This document shows, one piece after another, positions 30,713 to 39,049 of a DNA stretch of 42,053 bases. The stretch covers positions 1-42,053 of the forward strand of contig NZ_VBUM01000023.1 of NCBI RefSeq assembly GCF_005774735.1, given 5' to 3'. Below the pieces are notes generated by a model. That model made no database searches and was not told the origin of the DNA. It saw only the letters and a program-made list of their open reading frames with translations. The position numbers and the translations under genes are program-made. Every line of letters starts with the position of its first letter. Within the stretch, counting starts at the first letter, position 1. The stretch comes from Microbacterium sp. 5K110 (GTDB lineage: Bacteria > Actinomycetota > Actinomycetes > Actinomycetales > Microbacteriaceae).

Positions 30713-31453
30713 GTGGCGGTCTCTCCGGAGAAGAGCCGGCCGAGCGCCTTCTGGCCTCTCGCCGCGATCGTGGTGCCGCTGGTGGGCCTGTTCGCGCGGA
30801 TCGAGATGCGCGGCGTCGAGAACCTTCCGCGCGACGGCGCGTACGTGCTCGCCCCCAACCACAATTCGGAGTTCGACCCGCTCGTGGTCGCGGTGGCCGT
30901 GTGGCGCGCCGGACGCGCGCCGCGCTTCCTCGCAAAAGAGAGTCTGTTCCGCGTGCCGGTGCTCGGGGCCGCGCTCCGCGCGACGGGCATGGTCCCGGTG
31001 CCCCGGGCCTCGACGAGCGCCAACCAGTCGATCACGGCCGCTCAAGAGATCGCCCGCGACGGCCGCGGCGTGATCGTCTACCCCGAGGGGACGCTCACCC
31101 GCGACCCGGAGCTGTGGCCCATGCGCGGCAAGACCGGTGCGGTCCGCCTCGCCCTCGGCGGCGACCTGCCGTTGATCCCGATGGCGCAGTGGGGCGTGCA
31201 GGAGATCCTTCCGCGCTACGGCAAGCTGCGCTTCCCGCGCCGCTCGCGCGTGATCGTCGAGTTCGGCCCGGCGATCGATCTGTCCGAGCATCTGGCCACT
31301 CCCTCGCAGCCGGCGACCCTGACGCGCGCCACCGATACGCTCATGGCGCGCATCGCCGAGATGCTGTCGGGACTGCGCGGTCTTCCCGCACCGGCTGAGC
31401 GCTGGAACCCGTCGCAGCACGGGCAGAACGAAACGGGGCGCCTTGAGTCGTAA
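30713..31453 (+). CDS. 1-acylglycerol-3-phosphate O-acyltransferase (PlsC family)
   Basis: A 246-residue PlsC-type acyltransferase that makes phosphatidic acid from lysophosphatidate. The catalytic HX4D motif is NHNSEFDP (His50, Asp55), the second block has RFLAKESLF and the third is VYPEGTLTRD. A single hydrophobic stretch near the N-terminus (about 12-28) would tether it to the inner face of the membrane. The GTG start lies 3 bases after the murA stop. The 3' end overlaps the gpsA start by 11 bases, and GpsA makes the glycerol 3-phosphate that this pathway uses. Confidence 0.93.
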   Translation: MAVSPEKSRPSAFWPLAAIVVPLVGLFARIEMRGVENLPRDGAYVLAPNHNSEFDPLVVAVAVWRAGRAPRFLAKESLFRVPVLGAALRATGMVPVPRASTSANQSITAAQEIARDGRGVIVYPEGTLTRDPELWPMRGKTGAVRLALGGDLPLIPMAQWGVQEILPRYGKLRFPRRSRVIVEFGPAIDLSEHLATPSQPATLTRATDTLMARIAEMLSGLRGLPAPAERWNPSQHGQNETGRLES

Positions 31454-32579
31454 GAGCGAGGCCCCCGGGCCCAAGGTCGCCGTCATCGGTGCGGGCAGCT
31501 GGGGCACGACCTTCGGCAAGATCCTCGCCGACGGCGGGGCGTCCGTCGTGATGTGGGCCCGTCGGCCCGAGTTGGCCGCCGAGATCACCGAGTCCAAGCG
31601 CAACAGCCGGTACCTGTCCGGGATCAACCTCCCGCGCACGATGACCGCGACCACGAGCCTCGCGGAAGCCCTCGACGGCGCGGAGCAGGTGTACCTGTCG
31701 ATCCCGAGCCAGGCGCTGCGCGAGAACCTCGCTGCCGTGAAGCCGCTCGTCTCGCACACCGACGCGCCGATCGTGTCGTTGATGAAGGGCGTCGAGAAGT
31801 CGTCCGGGCTGCGGATGAGCCAGGTCATCGAACAGGTGCTCCTGTGCGACCCGAGCCGCGTCGCGGTGGCATCCGGCCCGAACCTCGCGCTCGAGATCGC
31901 GCGCGAGCAGCCGACGGCCGCCGTCATCAGCTCCTTGAGCCCCGAGACGGCCGAGGCCGTGGCCCGGCGCGCGCGCAACCGCTACTTCCGGTCCTTCGTG
32001 AACACCGACGTCATCGGTACCGAATTCGGCGGTGTGCTGAAGAACCTGATCGCGGTCGCGATCGGCATCGTCGACGGCGTCGGGTACGGCGAGAACACCA
32101 AGGCCTCGATCATCACGCGCGGACTGGTCGAGATGACGGACTTCGCGGTGGCACAGGGCGCCCAGCCCGAGACGCTGCAGGGGCTCGCGGGCCTCGGCGA
32201 CCTCATCGCCACGTGCCAGTCGCCGCTCAGCCGCAACAACACCGCCGGGCGCCTGCTCGGCCAGGGCTACGGCTATCAGGACGTGGTCAAGCAGATGCAG
32301 CAGACCGCCGAGGGCTTGGCATCCGTCGCCCCGGTTCTGCAGCTCGCGCGCGAGGTCGGCGTCGACATGCCGATCGTGCGCCAGGTGAAGATGGTGCTCG
32401 ACGGCACCATGGATCCGCGCGACATCGCGCCCCATCTCACGACCGACGACGACCAGCCGCAGGGCGAGAGGACGCAGAATGACCAGACCGGCGGTGGTGG
32501 TGCTCTTCGGCGGGCGCTCCAGCGAGCATTCGATCAGTTCCGCCACGGCGGGAGGGGTGCTGCGGGCGATCGATCGTGA
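31443..32579 (+). CDS. gpsA: NAD(P)H-dependent glycerol-3-phosphate dehydrogenase
   Basis: A 378-residue enzyme that reduces dihydroxyacetone phosphate to glycerol 3-phosphate for phospholipids. The nucleotide-binding motif is GAGSWGTT (residues 16-23), MKGVEKSSGL is the substrate region, and GGVLKNLIAVAIG carries the catalytic lysine. The TTG at 31443 fits the frame and follows GGGGCG; it overlaps plsC by 11 bases. The C-terminus is about 35-45 residues longer than usual and is read through the first 101 bases of ddl in another frame. The tail is Gln/Gly/Arg-rich and may be dispensable or a late addition. Confidence 0.94.
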   Translation: MSRKSEAPGPKVAVIGAGSWGTTFGKILADGGASVVMWARRPELAAEITESKRNSRYLSGINLPRTMTATTSLAEALDGAEQVYLSIPSQALRENLAAVKPLVSHTDAPIVSLMKGVEKSSGLRMSQVIEQVLLCDPSRVAVASGPNLALEIAREQPTAAVISSLSPETAEAVARRARNRYFRSFVNTDVIGTEFGGVLKNLIAVAIGIVDGVGYGENTKASIITRGLVEMTDFAVAQGAQPETLQGLAGLGDLIATCQSPLSRNNTAGRLLGQGYGYQDVVKQMQQTAEGLASVAPVLQLAREVGVDMPIVRQVKMVLDGTMDPRDIAPHLTTDDDQPQGERTQNDQTGGGGALRRALQRAFDQFRHGGRGAAGDRS

Positions 32580-33564
32580 GCGCTTCCGCGTGATCCCGGT
32601 CGGGATCACGCGTGACGGTGCGTTCGTCCTCGAAGACGACGACCCCGACAAGTTCGCGCTCATCCCCGACGCCCTCCCCGAGGTCGTCGACAACGGCAGC
32701 CGCGTGCGTCTGCCGGAGTCGGTGCTCTCACGCGAGTGGACCGTGACGGATGCCGCGGGCGAGCGCTCCCTCGGCGAGGTCGACGTCGTCCTGCCGATCC
32801 TGCATGGCCGCTTCGGCGAGGACGGCACGGTCCAGGGACTCCTCGAGCTCCTCGGCATCCCGTACGCCGGCGGCGGCGTGCTCATGTCGGCGATCGGCAT
32901 GAACAAGCACGTGACCAAGCGCGTGCTGCGTTCGGCCGGCGTGCCGGTGGTGCCGTGGGTCGCCGTGACGCGCGCGGATCTCACGCGCGATCGCGACCTG
33001 TGGGAGCGGCGCATCCGCGCGCTCGACCTGCCGGTGTTCGTCAAGCCGAACGAAGCGGGCTCGAGCGTCGGCGTGACGAAGGTCTCTCGCTGGGAAGATC
33101 TGGATGCCGCCCTCGAGACGGCGTTCGCCGAGGACCGTCTGGTCCTGGTCGAGCAGGCCATCGTGGGCCGCGAGCTGGAGTGCGGCGTGCTGCCCGGCCG
33201 CGACGGCGGACCGGTGCGCGTGAGCGTGGCCGGCGAGATCGTCGTCACGGGTCGGGAGTTCTACGACTTCGAGGCGAAGTACCTCGACGCCCCCGGTGTC
33301 GACCTCGTGTGCCCCGCCGACCTGCGCGACGGTGAGCTCGCCGAGATGCAGCGGATCGCGGCGCAGGCGTTCGAGGCGCTCGGCGGCGAGGGACTCGCGC
33401 GGGTCGACTTCTTCTACACGGGGACGGAGTTCTACGTCAACGAGGTCAACACGATGCCGGGGTTCACCCCGATCTCGATGTTCCCCACGTGCTGGATCGC
33501 CTCGGGGCTGTCCTACCCCGATCTGATCAGCGACCTCCTCGACGCCGCCCTCGGTCGAGACTGA
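32479..33564 (+). CDS. ddl: D-alanine--D-alanine ligase
   Basis: A 361-residue ATP-grasp ligase that makes the D-Ala-D-Ala dipeptide of peptidoglycan precursors. Family motifs are LFGGRSSEHSIS (about 9-20), LPILHGRFGEDGTVQGLLELLG (two pieces near 105-126), VKPNEAGSSVGVTKV and the C-terminal NEVNTMPGFTPISMFP. The position after the omega loop reads YLDAP rather than the D-Lac type pattern, consistent with ordinary D-Ala specificity. GAGAGGA precedes the ATG. The start lies inside gpsA in another frame, so the genes share 101 bases. Confidence 0.96.
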   Translation: MTRPAVVVLFGGRSSEHSISSATAGGVLRAIDRERFRVIPVGITRDGAFVLEDDDPDKFALIPDALPEVVDNGSRVRLPESVLSREWTVTDAAGERSLGEVDVVLPILHGRFGEDGTVQGLLELLGIPYAGGGVLMSAIGMNKHVTKRVLRSAGVPVVPWVAVTRADLTRDRDLWERRIRALDLPVFVKPNEAGSSVGVTKVSRWEDLDAALETAFAEDRLVLVEQAIVGRELECGVLPGRDGGPVRVSVAGEIVVTGREFYDFEAKYLDAPGVDLVCPADLRDGELAEMQRIAAQAFEALGGEGLARVDFFYTGTEFYVNEVNTMPGFTPISMFPTCWIASGLSYPDLISDLLDAALGRD

Positions 33565-33579
33565 CGCGCCCCGAGAGGC

Positions 33580-34086
33580 TTACGGTGCGGGCGTCGGCGT
33601 CGGCGTCTGCAGGTCGGATGCCGAACTGCACACCGATCCGGTCGCGGGCAGGTAGTCGCGGATGAGTGGCGCGAGGGCCTGAGCGATGTCGGCGCTGCTC
33701 GCCTCGGCGTAATCGAGGTAGATCTGCACGGCGGGCTCCCGCCCGAACGTCGTGAGCGTGTACCGGTTCTGGTCGGCCTGCGACTCGTCGACGAGCCAAT
33801 CCACGCCGTCGAACGGGCGGCAGGGGAGCGTCGAGGGTCCGGGTGCCTCGAGCCCGCACGTGAGGAGGATGCTCGCCGGATCGCCCCAGGCCCCGGTCGC
33901 CTGCGCGTCGGTCCAGCGGCGCTCCTGGCCCGAGATGCTCTGGGGCAGGCGCGAGATGATCTCGGCGCACGCGGGGTCGTTCGCGCCCTTGGCCGGCTGC
34001 ATCGCGACCGTCGTGCTGCACGCGGCGAGTCCCGGCAGCAGAGCGAGAACGGCGATCAGCGCGAGGGAGCGAAAGGAGCGGGGCAC
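33580..34086 (-). CDS. DUF3515 family lipoprotein
   Basis: A 168-residue protein with a lipoprotein signal (MPRSFRSLALIAVLALLPG and lipobox LAAC, lipidated Cys23). The mature part has four further cysteines likely to pair (in DPACAEI, LTCGLEA, LPCRPFD and GSVCSSA), with WTDAQATGAWGDP and VDWLVDESQADQNRYTLTTFGR as recognisable DUF3515 segments. The function of this actinobacterial family is unknown. It ends in a Pro/Thr tail. It is convergent with ddl and divergent from thiL, an arrangement (ddl-DUF3515-thiL) recurring in actinobacteria as far as I know. Confidence 0.86.
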   Translation of the reverse strand: MPRSFRSLALIAVLALLPGLAACSTTVAMQPAKGANDPACAEIISRLPQSISGQERRWTDAQATGAWGDPASILLTCGLEAPGPSTLPCRPFDGVDWLVDESQADQNRYTLTTFGREPAVQIYLDYAEASSADIAQALAPLIRDYLPATGSVCSSASDLQTPTPTPAP

Positions 34087-34099
34087 CCCTCCAGGCTAA

Positions 34100-34105
34100 T
34101 AGCGT
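34100..34105 (+). promoter_or_regulatory. putative -10 box of a leaderless thiL transcript
   Basis: TAGCGT lies 6 bases before the GTG of thiL. GGGGAGG in the gap also resembles a ribosome binding site but is too near the start for an efficient one. Confidence 0.4.
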
Positions 34106-34111
34106 GGGGAG

Positions 34112-35104
34112 GTGACCGACGCCGAGACCACCGTGGGAGAACTGTCCGAGGGGCAGGTGCTCCGCGGCATCCTGGACCGCCTTCCCGCTTCGACCGCGCT
34201 CATCGGGCCGGGCGACGACGCCGCGGTGCTCGCGATGCCCGACGGGCGGGTCGTCGCCACGACCGACACGCTCGTGCACGGTCCGGACTTCCGACTGGCC
34301 TGGTCGTCGGCGTTCGACCTGGGGTACAAGTCGGCGGCGGTGAATCTCGCCGACGTCGCGGCGATGGGTGCGCGACCGGTCGCGCTGCTCGTCGCGCTGG
34401 CGATGCCCGATGACACGCCGGTGACGTTCGTCCGGGGTCTGGCGGACGGGCTGGCAGCGGCGTGCACCGACCTCGCGCCGGGCTGCGCGGTCGAGGGCGG
34501 GGACCTCACGGTCTCGGACACCCTGACCATCGCGGTCACGGCCCTCGGGAGCCTCGACTCTCGCGCTCCGGTGCGCCGGTCGGGTGCCCGGCCCGGCGAC
34601 GCCGTGCACGTGATCGGCGAGCTGGGGGTGGCCGCACGGGGGCTCGACGTCCTGTTCTCGCGTTTCACGGATGCCGCGGGCGCCCCGGTGCCCATCACCG
34701 AGGCGGCACGCGCCGCCCTCGATGCCACCGAGGCGCACGCCCTCGATCGCCAGTTGCGTCCGCGTCCGCCGATCGCCGATGCGCTGCGGGCCGCGGACGC
34801 CGGGGCGACGGCGATGATGGACGTCTCGGACGGACTCGCCCTGGATGCCACGCGCCTCGCCGACGCGTCGGGAGTGACGATCGCGTTCGCCTCTGCGGTG
34901 CTCGGCGATGATCCTGCGCGAGCCCTGGGCGGGGGAGAGGACCACGGCTTCCTCGTGACGTTCCCCGCGGAGGCGTCCGGTCCGGGGCTCCGGGTCGGAA
35001 CGGTGCGGGAGCGCGGCGAGGCCCCGGTGCTCGTGGACGAGCGCCCCTGGACGGGCCGCGCGGGGTGGGATCCGTACCGCGACTGGGACGCCGGGCGCGG
35101 CTGA
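34112..35104 (+). CDS. thiL: thiamine-monophosphate kinase
   Basis: A 330-residue PurM-like kinase that phosphorylates thiamine phosphate to thiamine diphosphate. The N-terminal ELSEGQVLRGILDRLP, the metal motif IGPGDDAAVLA (31-41), the LVHGPDFRLAWSSAFDLGYKSA segment (two parts, about 53-74) and NLADVAAMGARP are typical, as is MDVSDGLALDATRLA in the second domain. The length is normal. No TPP riboswitch is present in the 25 bases between it and the DUF3515 gene. Its 3' end faces rsmD with a strong hairpin between. Confidence 0.94.
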   Translation: MTDAETTVGELSEGQVLRGILDRLPASTALIGPGDDAAVLAMPDGRVVATTDTLVHGPDFRLAWSSAFDLGYKSAAVNLADVAAMGARPVALLVALAMPDDTPVTFVRGLADGLAAACTDLAPGCAVEGGDLTVSDTLTIAVTALGSLDSRAPVRRSGARPGDAVHVIGELGVAARGLDVLFSRFTDAAGAPVPITEAARAALDATEAHALDRQLRPRPPIADALRAADAGATAMMDVSDGLALDATRLADASGVTIAFASAVLGDDPARALGGGEDHGFLVTFPAEASGPGLRVGTVRERGEAPVLVDERPWTGRAGWDPYRDWDAGRG

Positions 35105-35107
35105 TCT

Positions 35108-35130
35108 CCCGCCCGCATCAGGCGGGCGGG
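35108..35130. terminator. hairpin between convergent thiL and rsmD
   Basis: A perfect 9-bp GC stem (35108-35116 with 35122-35130) with a 5-base loop spans the rsmD stop. No T run follows on either strand, so termination strength is uncertain. Confidence 0.4.
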
Positions 35131-35681
35131 CGCCCCCACCACAGGGTCGTGTCGCCGTACGTGCGATCGCGCTCGGGCTCCAGCCCCGCGGTCGTCCACG
35201 CGGGGGCGGGGGAGCGCTTCGCGCGCTCCACGATCACGGCGGCCTCCGCGCTCAACCGGGGAGCGAGAGCCGCGAGGACACGGGTGATCTCGTCATCGGT
35301 CACGTCGTAGGGCGGGTCGATGAAGACGAGGTCCCACTCCGCGGCCGAGCTCTCGAGGTAGGTCGACGCGTTGGCGCGGTGCACACGGGCGGGGGCGGTC
35401 ACTCCCGCGCTGCGCAGACGGTCGGCGTTCTTGCGGATGAGAGCGGCGGCGGGGGCGGAGAGCTCGACCAGATCGGCGGACGCCGCGCCGCGGCTGAGGC
35501 TCTCGAGGCCGAGGGCGCCCGAGCCTGCGTACAGGTCGAGCACGCGGGCCCTCGCGACGAGGTCCGCGGAGTCGAGCGCGCCGAAGAGCGACTCGCGCAC
35601 GCGGTCGCTGGTGGGACGTGTTCCCTTCGCAGGGACGTCGAGGACCGTGCCGCCGGCGCGGCCGGAGATGATGCGGGTCAC
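35118..35681 (-). CDS. rsmD: 16S rRNA (guanine966-N2)-methyltransferase
   Basis: A 187-residue SAM-dependent methyltransferase acting on G966 of 16S rRNA. The N-terminus MTRIISGRAGGTVLDVPAKG, then RPTSDRVRESLFGAL, is diagnostic. SAM binding is by DLYAGSGALGLE (49-60) and the catalytic motif is DPPY (122-125). Normal length. It is divergent from recG with 49 bases between and convergent with thiL. In many actinobacteria rsmD lies between recG and coaD on the same strand, so here it appears moved or inverted. Confidence 0.93.
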   Translation of the reverse strand: MTRIISGRAGGTVLDVPAKGTRPTSDRVRESLFGALDSADLVARARVLDLYAGSGALGLESLSRGAASADLVELSAPAAALIRKNADRLRSAGVTAPARVHRANASTYLESSAAEWDLVFIDPPYDVTDDEITRVLAALAPRLSAEAAVIVERAKRSPAPAWTTAGLEPERDRTYGDTTLWWGRPPA

Positions 35682-35718
35682 TGTCTCACCCTACAAACAC
35701 GCTGTCCGAGGGGGTGCC

Positions 35719-35724
35719 TAGACT
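35719..35724 (+). promoter_or_regulatory. putative -10 box of a leaderless recG transcript
   Basis: TAGACT lies exactly 6 bases before the recG ATG, so the transcript would begin at the start codon. No -35 of good match is seen. Confidence 0.5.
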
Positions 35725-35730
35725 CGGAGC

Positions 35731-37893
35731 ATGCCCGGACTCTCTCTGTCGTCGCGACTCGACGGGGCCGTGGGCGGCAAGACCGCCGCGGCGTTCGAGC
35801 GGGCGTTCGGCATGAAGACCGTGGGTGAGCTGCTCGAGCACTACCCGCGTCGTTATGCCCGACGCGGAGAGCTGACGCCGATCGCGCTTCTCCCGCTCGG
35901 TGAGCCCGTGACGATCGTGGCCGAGGTCGTCAGCGCCACCGAGCGTCGCATGCAGAACCGTCGCGGGTCGCTGCTCGAGGTGATCATCAGCGACGGTGAC
36001 GGCCGTCTCTCGCTGACGTTCTTCAACCAGTCCTGGCGGCTGAAAGACCTGACGCCCGGGCGCCGGGGCATCTTCTCGGGCAAGGTGGGCGAGTACCGGC
36101 GGCAGACGCAACTGACGCACCCCGACTACGAGCTGTTCGACGAACTCGCCGAAGCGCGCGCCGAGGCCGAGGTCAACGCCAAGCGCCCCATCCCGATCTA
36201 CCCCGCCACCAGCAGCGTGCCCAGCACCCTGGTGCAGAAGACCATCTCGCTCGTGCTCGACGCGCTCGGCGACGTCGACGATCCGCTGCCCGAATCGGTG
36301 CGCACCGCGCGCGGGCTGCTGGGCGCTCGGGCGGCGCTCGAACACATCCACCGCCCGTACCACGACGACGAGATCCCTCCCGCCGTCGAGACCCTGCGCA
36401 TGCAAGAGGCGTTCGTGCTGCAGACCGCGCTGCTGCAGCAGCGGCAGTTCGTCCGGGCGCTGTCGGCGGCGAAACGCCCCTCTGCCCCCGGCGGCCTGCT
36501 CGAACGCTTCGACGCGATCCTGCCGTTCGCCCTCACCCCCGATCAAGAGAGCGTCGGGGCACGGATCGCCGACGACCTCGTCGGGGACTGGCCCATGAAC
36601 CGTCTGGTGCAGGGCGAGGTGGGCTCGGGCAAGACCCTCGTCGCCCTGCGGGCGATGCTGCAGGTGGCCGAGTCGGGCGGTCAATCGGCTCTCATCGCCC
36701 CGACCGAGGTGCTCGCCGCGCAGCACCTGCGTTCGATCGCGCGGATGCTGGGTCCCGAGCTCGCGCCCGAGCTCATGCCGACGATGCTCACGGGCCAGCT
36801 GCCCGCGGCCGAGCGGCGCCGGGCCGCACTGCGCGTCGCGTCGGGTCAATCGCGGATCGTCGTGGGCACGCACGCGTTGCTGAGCGCCACGACCACGTTC
36901 GCCGACCTGGGTTTCGTCGTCGTCGACGAGCAGCACCGGTTCGGCGTCGACCAGCGCGAGGCCCTCCGCGCCAAGGGCGACTCTCCGCACACTCTCGTCC
37001 TCACGGCCACGCCCATCCCGCGCACCGTCGCCATGACGGTGTTCGGCGATCTCGACGTGTCGACGATCCGCACGATGCCCGCTGGTCGCGCCGGCATCCA
37101 GACGTTCGTCGCACCGCTGGCAGAGAAGCCGGGCTTGTTCGCGCGGGTGTGGGATCGGGTCGCCGAAGAGGTCGCGCAGTCGCGCCAGGCGTTCGTGGTG
37201 TGCGCGGCGATCGACGCCGAGAAGCTCACCTCCGACGAGGTGGGCGACGAGCCGGCCGAGGGGGCCGCCGACACCCGCACGCGCTGGGGCGTGGTGCAGG
37301 TGGCCGCGCTGCTCGAGACGCTTCCGTCGTTCACCGACATCCGCGTCGAGATCCTGCACGGCAAGATGCACGCCGACGAGAAAGATGCGGCGATGCAGGC
37401 GTTCGCGCGCGGCGACATCGACGTGCTCGTCGCGACCACCGTGATCGAGGTCGGCGTCGACGTGCCCAACGCGTCGACGATGGTGATCCTCGAGGCCGAT
37501 CGCTTCGGCGTCTCGCAACTGCACCAGTTGCGCGGTCGCGTCGGTCGCGGTGGGCTCCCCGGTCTGTGCCTGCTCGTGACCGAGGCCGCCCCCGGCTCGT
37601 CGTCGCGCTCGCGCGTCGAAGCGGTCGCGCGCACGCTCGACGGCTTCGAACTCGCCGAGGTCGACCTCGAGCTGCGGGGGGAGGGCGATGTGCTCGGGGA
37701 TGCGCAGTCCGGCGTCCGGTCCTCGCTACGTCTGCTGCGCGTCGTCACGGATGCCGAGCTCATCACCGATGCCCGCGCCGCCGCCGAGAAGATCCTCGCC
37801 GACGATCCCGCGCTGTTGCGGCACCCGGGGCTCGCCGCCGCACTGGAGCGTCGGGTGGGTGTCGAGGAGCGCGCGGCCCTGGCCAAGTCGTGA
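35731..37893 (+). CDS. recG: ATP-dependent DNA helicase RecG
   Basis: A 720-residue superfamily 2 helicase that remodels stalled forks and branched DNA. The N-terminal wedge/OB domain (about 50-150) includes LLEHYPRRYARRGEL and DGDGRLSLTFFNQSW. Motif I is GEVGSGKT (295-302) and motif II is the DEQH box (399-402) in VVDEQHRFG. TATPIPRTVAMTVFGDLDVS follows as motif III, and HQLRGRVGRGG as motif VI. The length is normal to slightly above. It is divergent from rsmD. coaD starts 17 bases after. Confidence 0.97.
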   Translation: MPGLSLSSRLDGAVGGKTAAAFERAFGMKTVGELLEHYPRRYARRGELTPIALLPLGEPVTIVAEVVSATERRMQNRRGSLLEVIISDGDGRLSLTFFNQSWRLKDLTPGRRGIFSGKVGEYRRQTQLTHPDYELFDELAEARAEAEVNAKRPIPIYPATSSVPSTLVQKTISLVLDALGDVDDPLPESVRTARGLLGARAALEHIHRPYHDDEIPPAVETLRMQEAFVLQTALLQQRQFVRALSAAKRPSAPGGLLERFDAILPFALTPDQESVGARIADDLVGDWPMNRLVQGEVGSGKTLVALRAMLQVAESGGQSALIAPTEVLAAQHLRSIARMLGPELAPELMPTMLTGQLPAAERRRAALRVASGQSRIVVGTHALLSATTTFADLGFVVVDEQHRFGVDQREALRAKGDSPHTLVLTATPIPRTVAMTVFGDLDVSTIRTMPAGRAGIQTFVAPLAEKPGLFARVWDRVAEEVAQSRQAFVVCAAIDAEKLTSDEVGDEPAEGAADTRTRWGVVQVAALLETLPSFTDIRVEILHGKMHADEKDAAMQAFARGDIDVLVATTVIEVGVDVPNASTMVILEADRFGVSQLHQLRGRVGRGGLPGLCLLVTEAAPGSSSRSRVEAVARTLDGFELAEVDLELRGEGDVLGDAQSGVRSSLRLLRVVTDAELITDARAAAEKILADDPALLRHPGLAAALERRVGVEERAALAKS

Positions 37894-37897
37894 TCGC

Positions 37898-37903
37898 TAG
37901 GGT
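37898..37903 (+). promoter_or_regulatory. putative -10 box of a leaderless coaD transcript
   Basis: TAGGGT overlaps the region just past the recG stop and lies 6 bases before the coaD ATG. GGTGGAG in the gap could serve as a ribosome binding site on a recG-coaD transcript instead. Confidence 0.35.
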
Positions 37904-37909
37904 GGAGTC

Positions 37910-38407
37910 ATGACCCCGCGGATCGCTGTGGTGCCCGGATCGTTCGACCCCCCGACGTTGGGGCATCTCGACGTCATCCGTCGGGCCGCCGAACTGTTCG
38001 ATCAATTGCACGTGCTCGTGGTGCACAACCCCGGCAAAGAGGCGATGCTGCCGATCGCGCAGCGTCAGGCACTGCTGGAGCAGTCCATCGCCGACGCGCA
38101 GATCGAGGGTGACGTCATCGTCGCGTCGTGGAGCATGGGGCTCCTGGTCGACTACGCCACCGACGTGGGCGCGCGCGTGCTCGTCAAAGGCATCCGGTCC
38201 CAGGTCGACGTCGCGTACGAGACGCCCATGGCGATCGTCAACCGCGACCTCGCCCACGTCGAGACGGTGTTCTTGCTGCCCGATCCGTCGCACGCGCTGG
38301 TGTCCAGCTCGCTCGTGCGCCAGGTGGCGTCGCTCGGGGGCGACGTCTCGCCGTACGTGCCCCGCGCGGTCGCCCGCTTCCTCGACACCGGCGCCCGCGG
38401 GCTCTGA
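37910..38407 (+). CDS. coaD: phosphopantetheine adenylyltransferase
   Basis: A 165-residue nucleotidyltransferase that makes dephospho-CoA from phosphopantetheine and ATP. The (H/T)XGH motif is TLGH (16-19) within [34 protein letters not shown] is split by the usual basic residues, and the late [16 protein letters not shown] is the ISSTxxR-like motif. The length is normal. It follows recG by 17 bases and is followed by DUF177 after 79 bases that hold a possible leaderless promoter. Confidence 0.97.
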   Translation: MTPRIAVVPGSFDPPTLGHLDVIRRAAELFDQLHVLVVHNPGKEAMLPIAQRQALLEQSIADAQIEGDVIVASWSMGLLVDYATDVGARVLVKGIRSQVDVAYETPMAIVNRDLAHVETVFLLPDPSHALVSSSLVRQVASLGGDVSPYVPRAVARFLDTGARGL

Positions 38408-38472
38408 CACCCGCGCCCGCTCGACCACCCGCGTCCGTTCGGCCGCACGGCCCGCGCCCAGGGGCACGCGGG

Positions 38473-38478
38473 TAGCAT
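38473..38478 (+). promoter_or_regulatory. putative -10 box upstream of DUF177-rpmF-rnc-mutM
   Basis: TAGCAT lies 8 bases before the GTG of the DUF177 gene. No ribosome binding site is visible, so this is a candidate leaderless start for the ribosome/RNA processing operon. Confidence 0.45.
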
Positions 38479-38486
38479 GGTCGACC

Positions 38487-39047
38487 GTGAGAACTCACCG
38501 TCCCGGCCCCTTCCAGCTCCCCGTGCGCGACATCGAGCGCCACCCCGGTGAGATGCGCGAGCACGAGCTCGACATCCCGACGCCCGAGAAGTGGGGCGAG
38601 GGTCTGCTGTCGATCGCCGCGGCCGAAGTGCTCGAGATCGACGTGCGTCTGGAGTCCGTCCACGAGGGCATCCTGGTCTCGGGAACGGTCGACACCACGG
38701 CCACCGGCGTGTGCGGTCGGTGCCTCATCGACATCACCGAGCCTGTCGAAGTCGAGTTCCAGGAACTTTTCGCGTATCCTGGGGAGGAAGCGAACGACTT
38801 CGAAGTTCAAGACGACCACGTGGATCTTGAAAATCTGGTCCGGGATGCCATCGTCCTCTCGCTTCCGTTCCAGCCGGTGTGTCAGCCGGATTGCCTCGGG
38901 CTCGACCCGGTCACGGGTGAGAAGCTGACGGAGAGCGCCGGCGACACGGAGCAGACGCCCGCCGATCCTCGGTGGGCAGCGCTCCAGCAGTACACCCCAG
39001 ACGACGGCGATGCGCTCCGCGCCGCCCCCAAGACAGAGAAGAGCTAG
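38487..39047 (+). CDS. DUF177 (YceD-like) domain protein
   Basis: A 186-residue YceD/DUF177 protein; the family is tied to 23S rRNA accumulation and usually sits before rpmF. Four cysteines in CGRC (about 77-80) and CQPDC (about 131-135) form a likely zinc site. The acidic stretch [20 protein letters not shown] precedes the core [20 protein letters not shown]. The GTG at 38487 is preferred since [21 protein letters not shown] is the usual start and a -10 box precedes it; the longer open frame is antisense or out-of-frame to coaD. rpmF starts 2 bases after the stop. Confidence 0.88.
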   Translation: MRTHRPGPFQLPVRDIERHPGEMREHELDIPTPEKWGEGLLSIAAAEVLEIDVRLESVHEGILVSGTVDTTATGVCGRCLIDITEPVEVEFQELFAYPGEEANDFEVQDDHVDLENLVRDAIVLSLPFQPVCQPDCLGLDPVTGEKLTESAGDTEQTPADPRWAALQQYTPDDGDALRAAPKTEKS

Positions 39048-39049
39048 TC

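Noticed and set aside
28418..31978. 1186-codon open frame on the minus strand
   Set aside because: It runs antisense across leuC, leuD, murA, plsC and gpsA. Its composition is that of a GC-rich shadow frame with no recognisable domain.
33565..33579. terminator between convergent ddl and DUF3515 genes
   Set aside because: The 15-base gap holds no usable hairpin.
34087..34111. TPP riboswitch before thiL
   Set aside because: Only 25 bases separate thiL from its neighbour, too short for the element.
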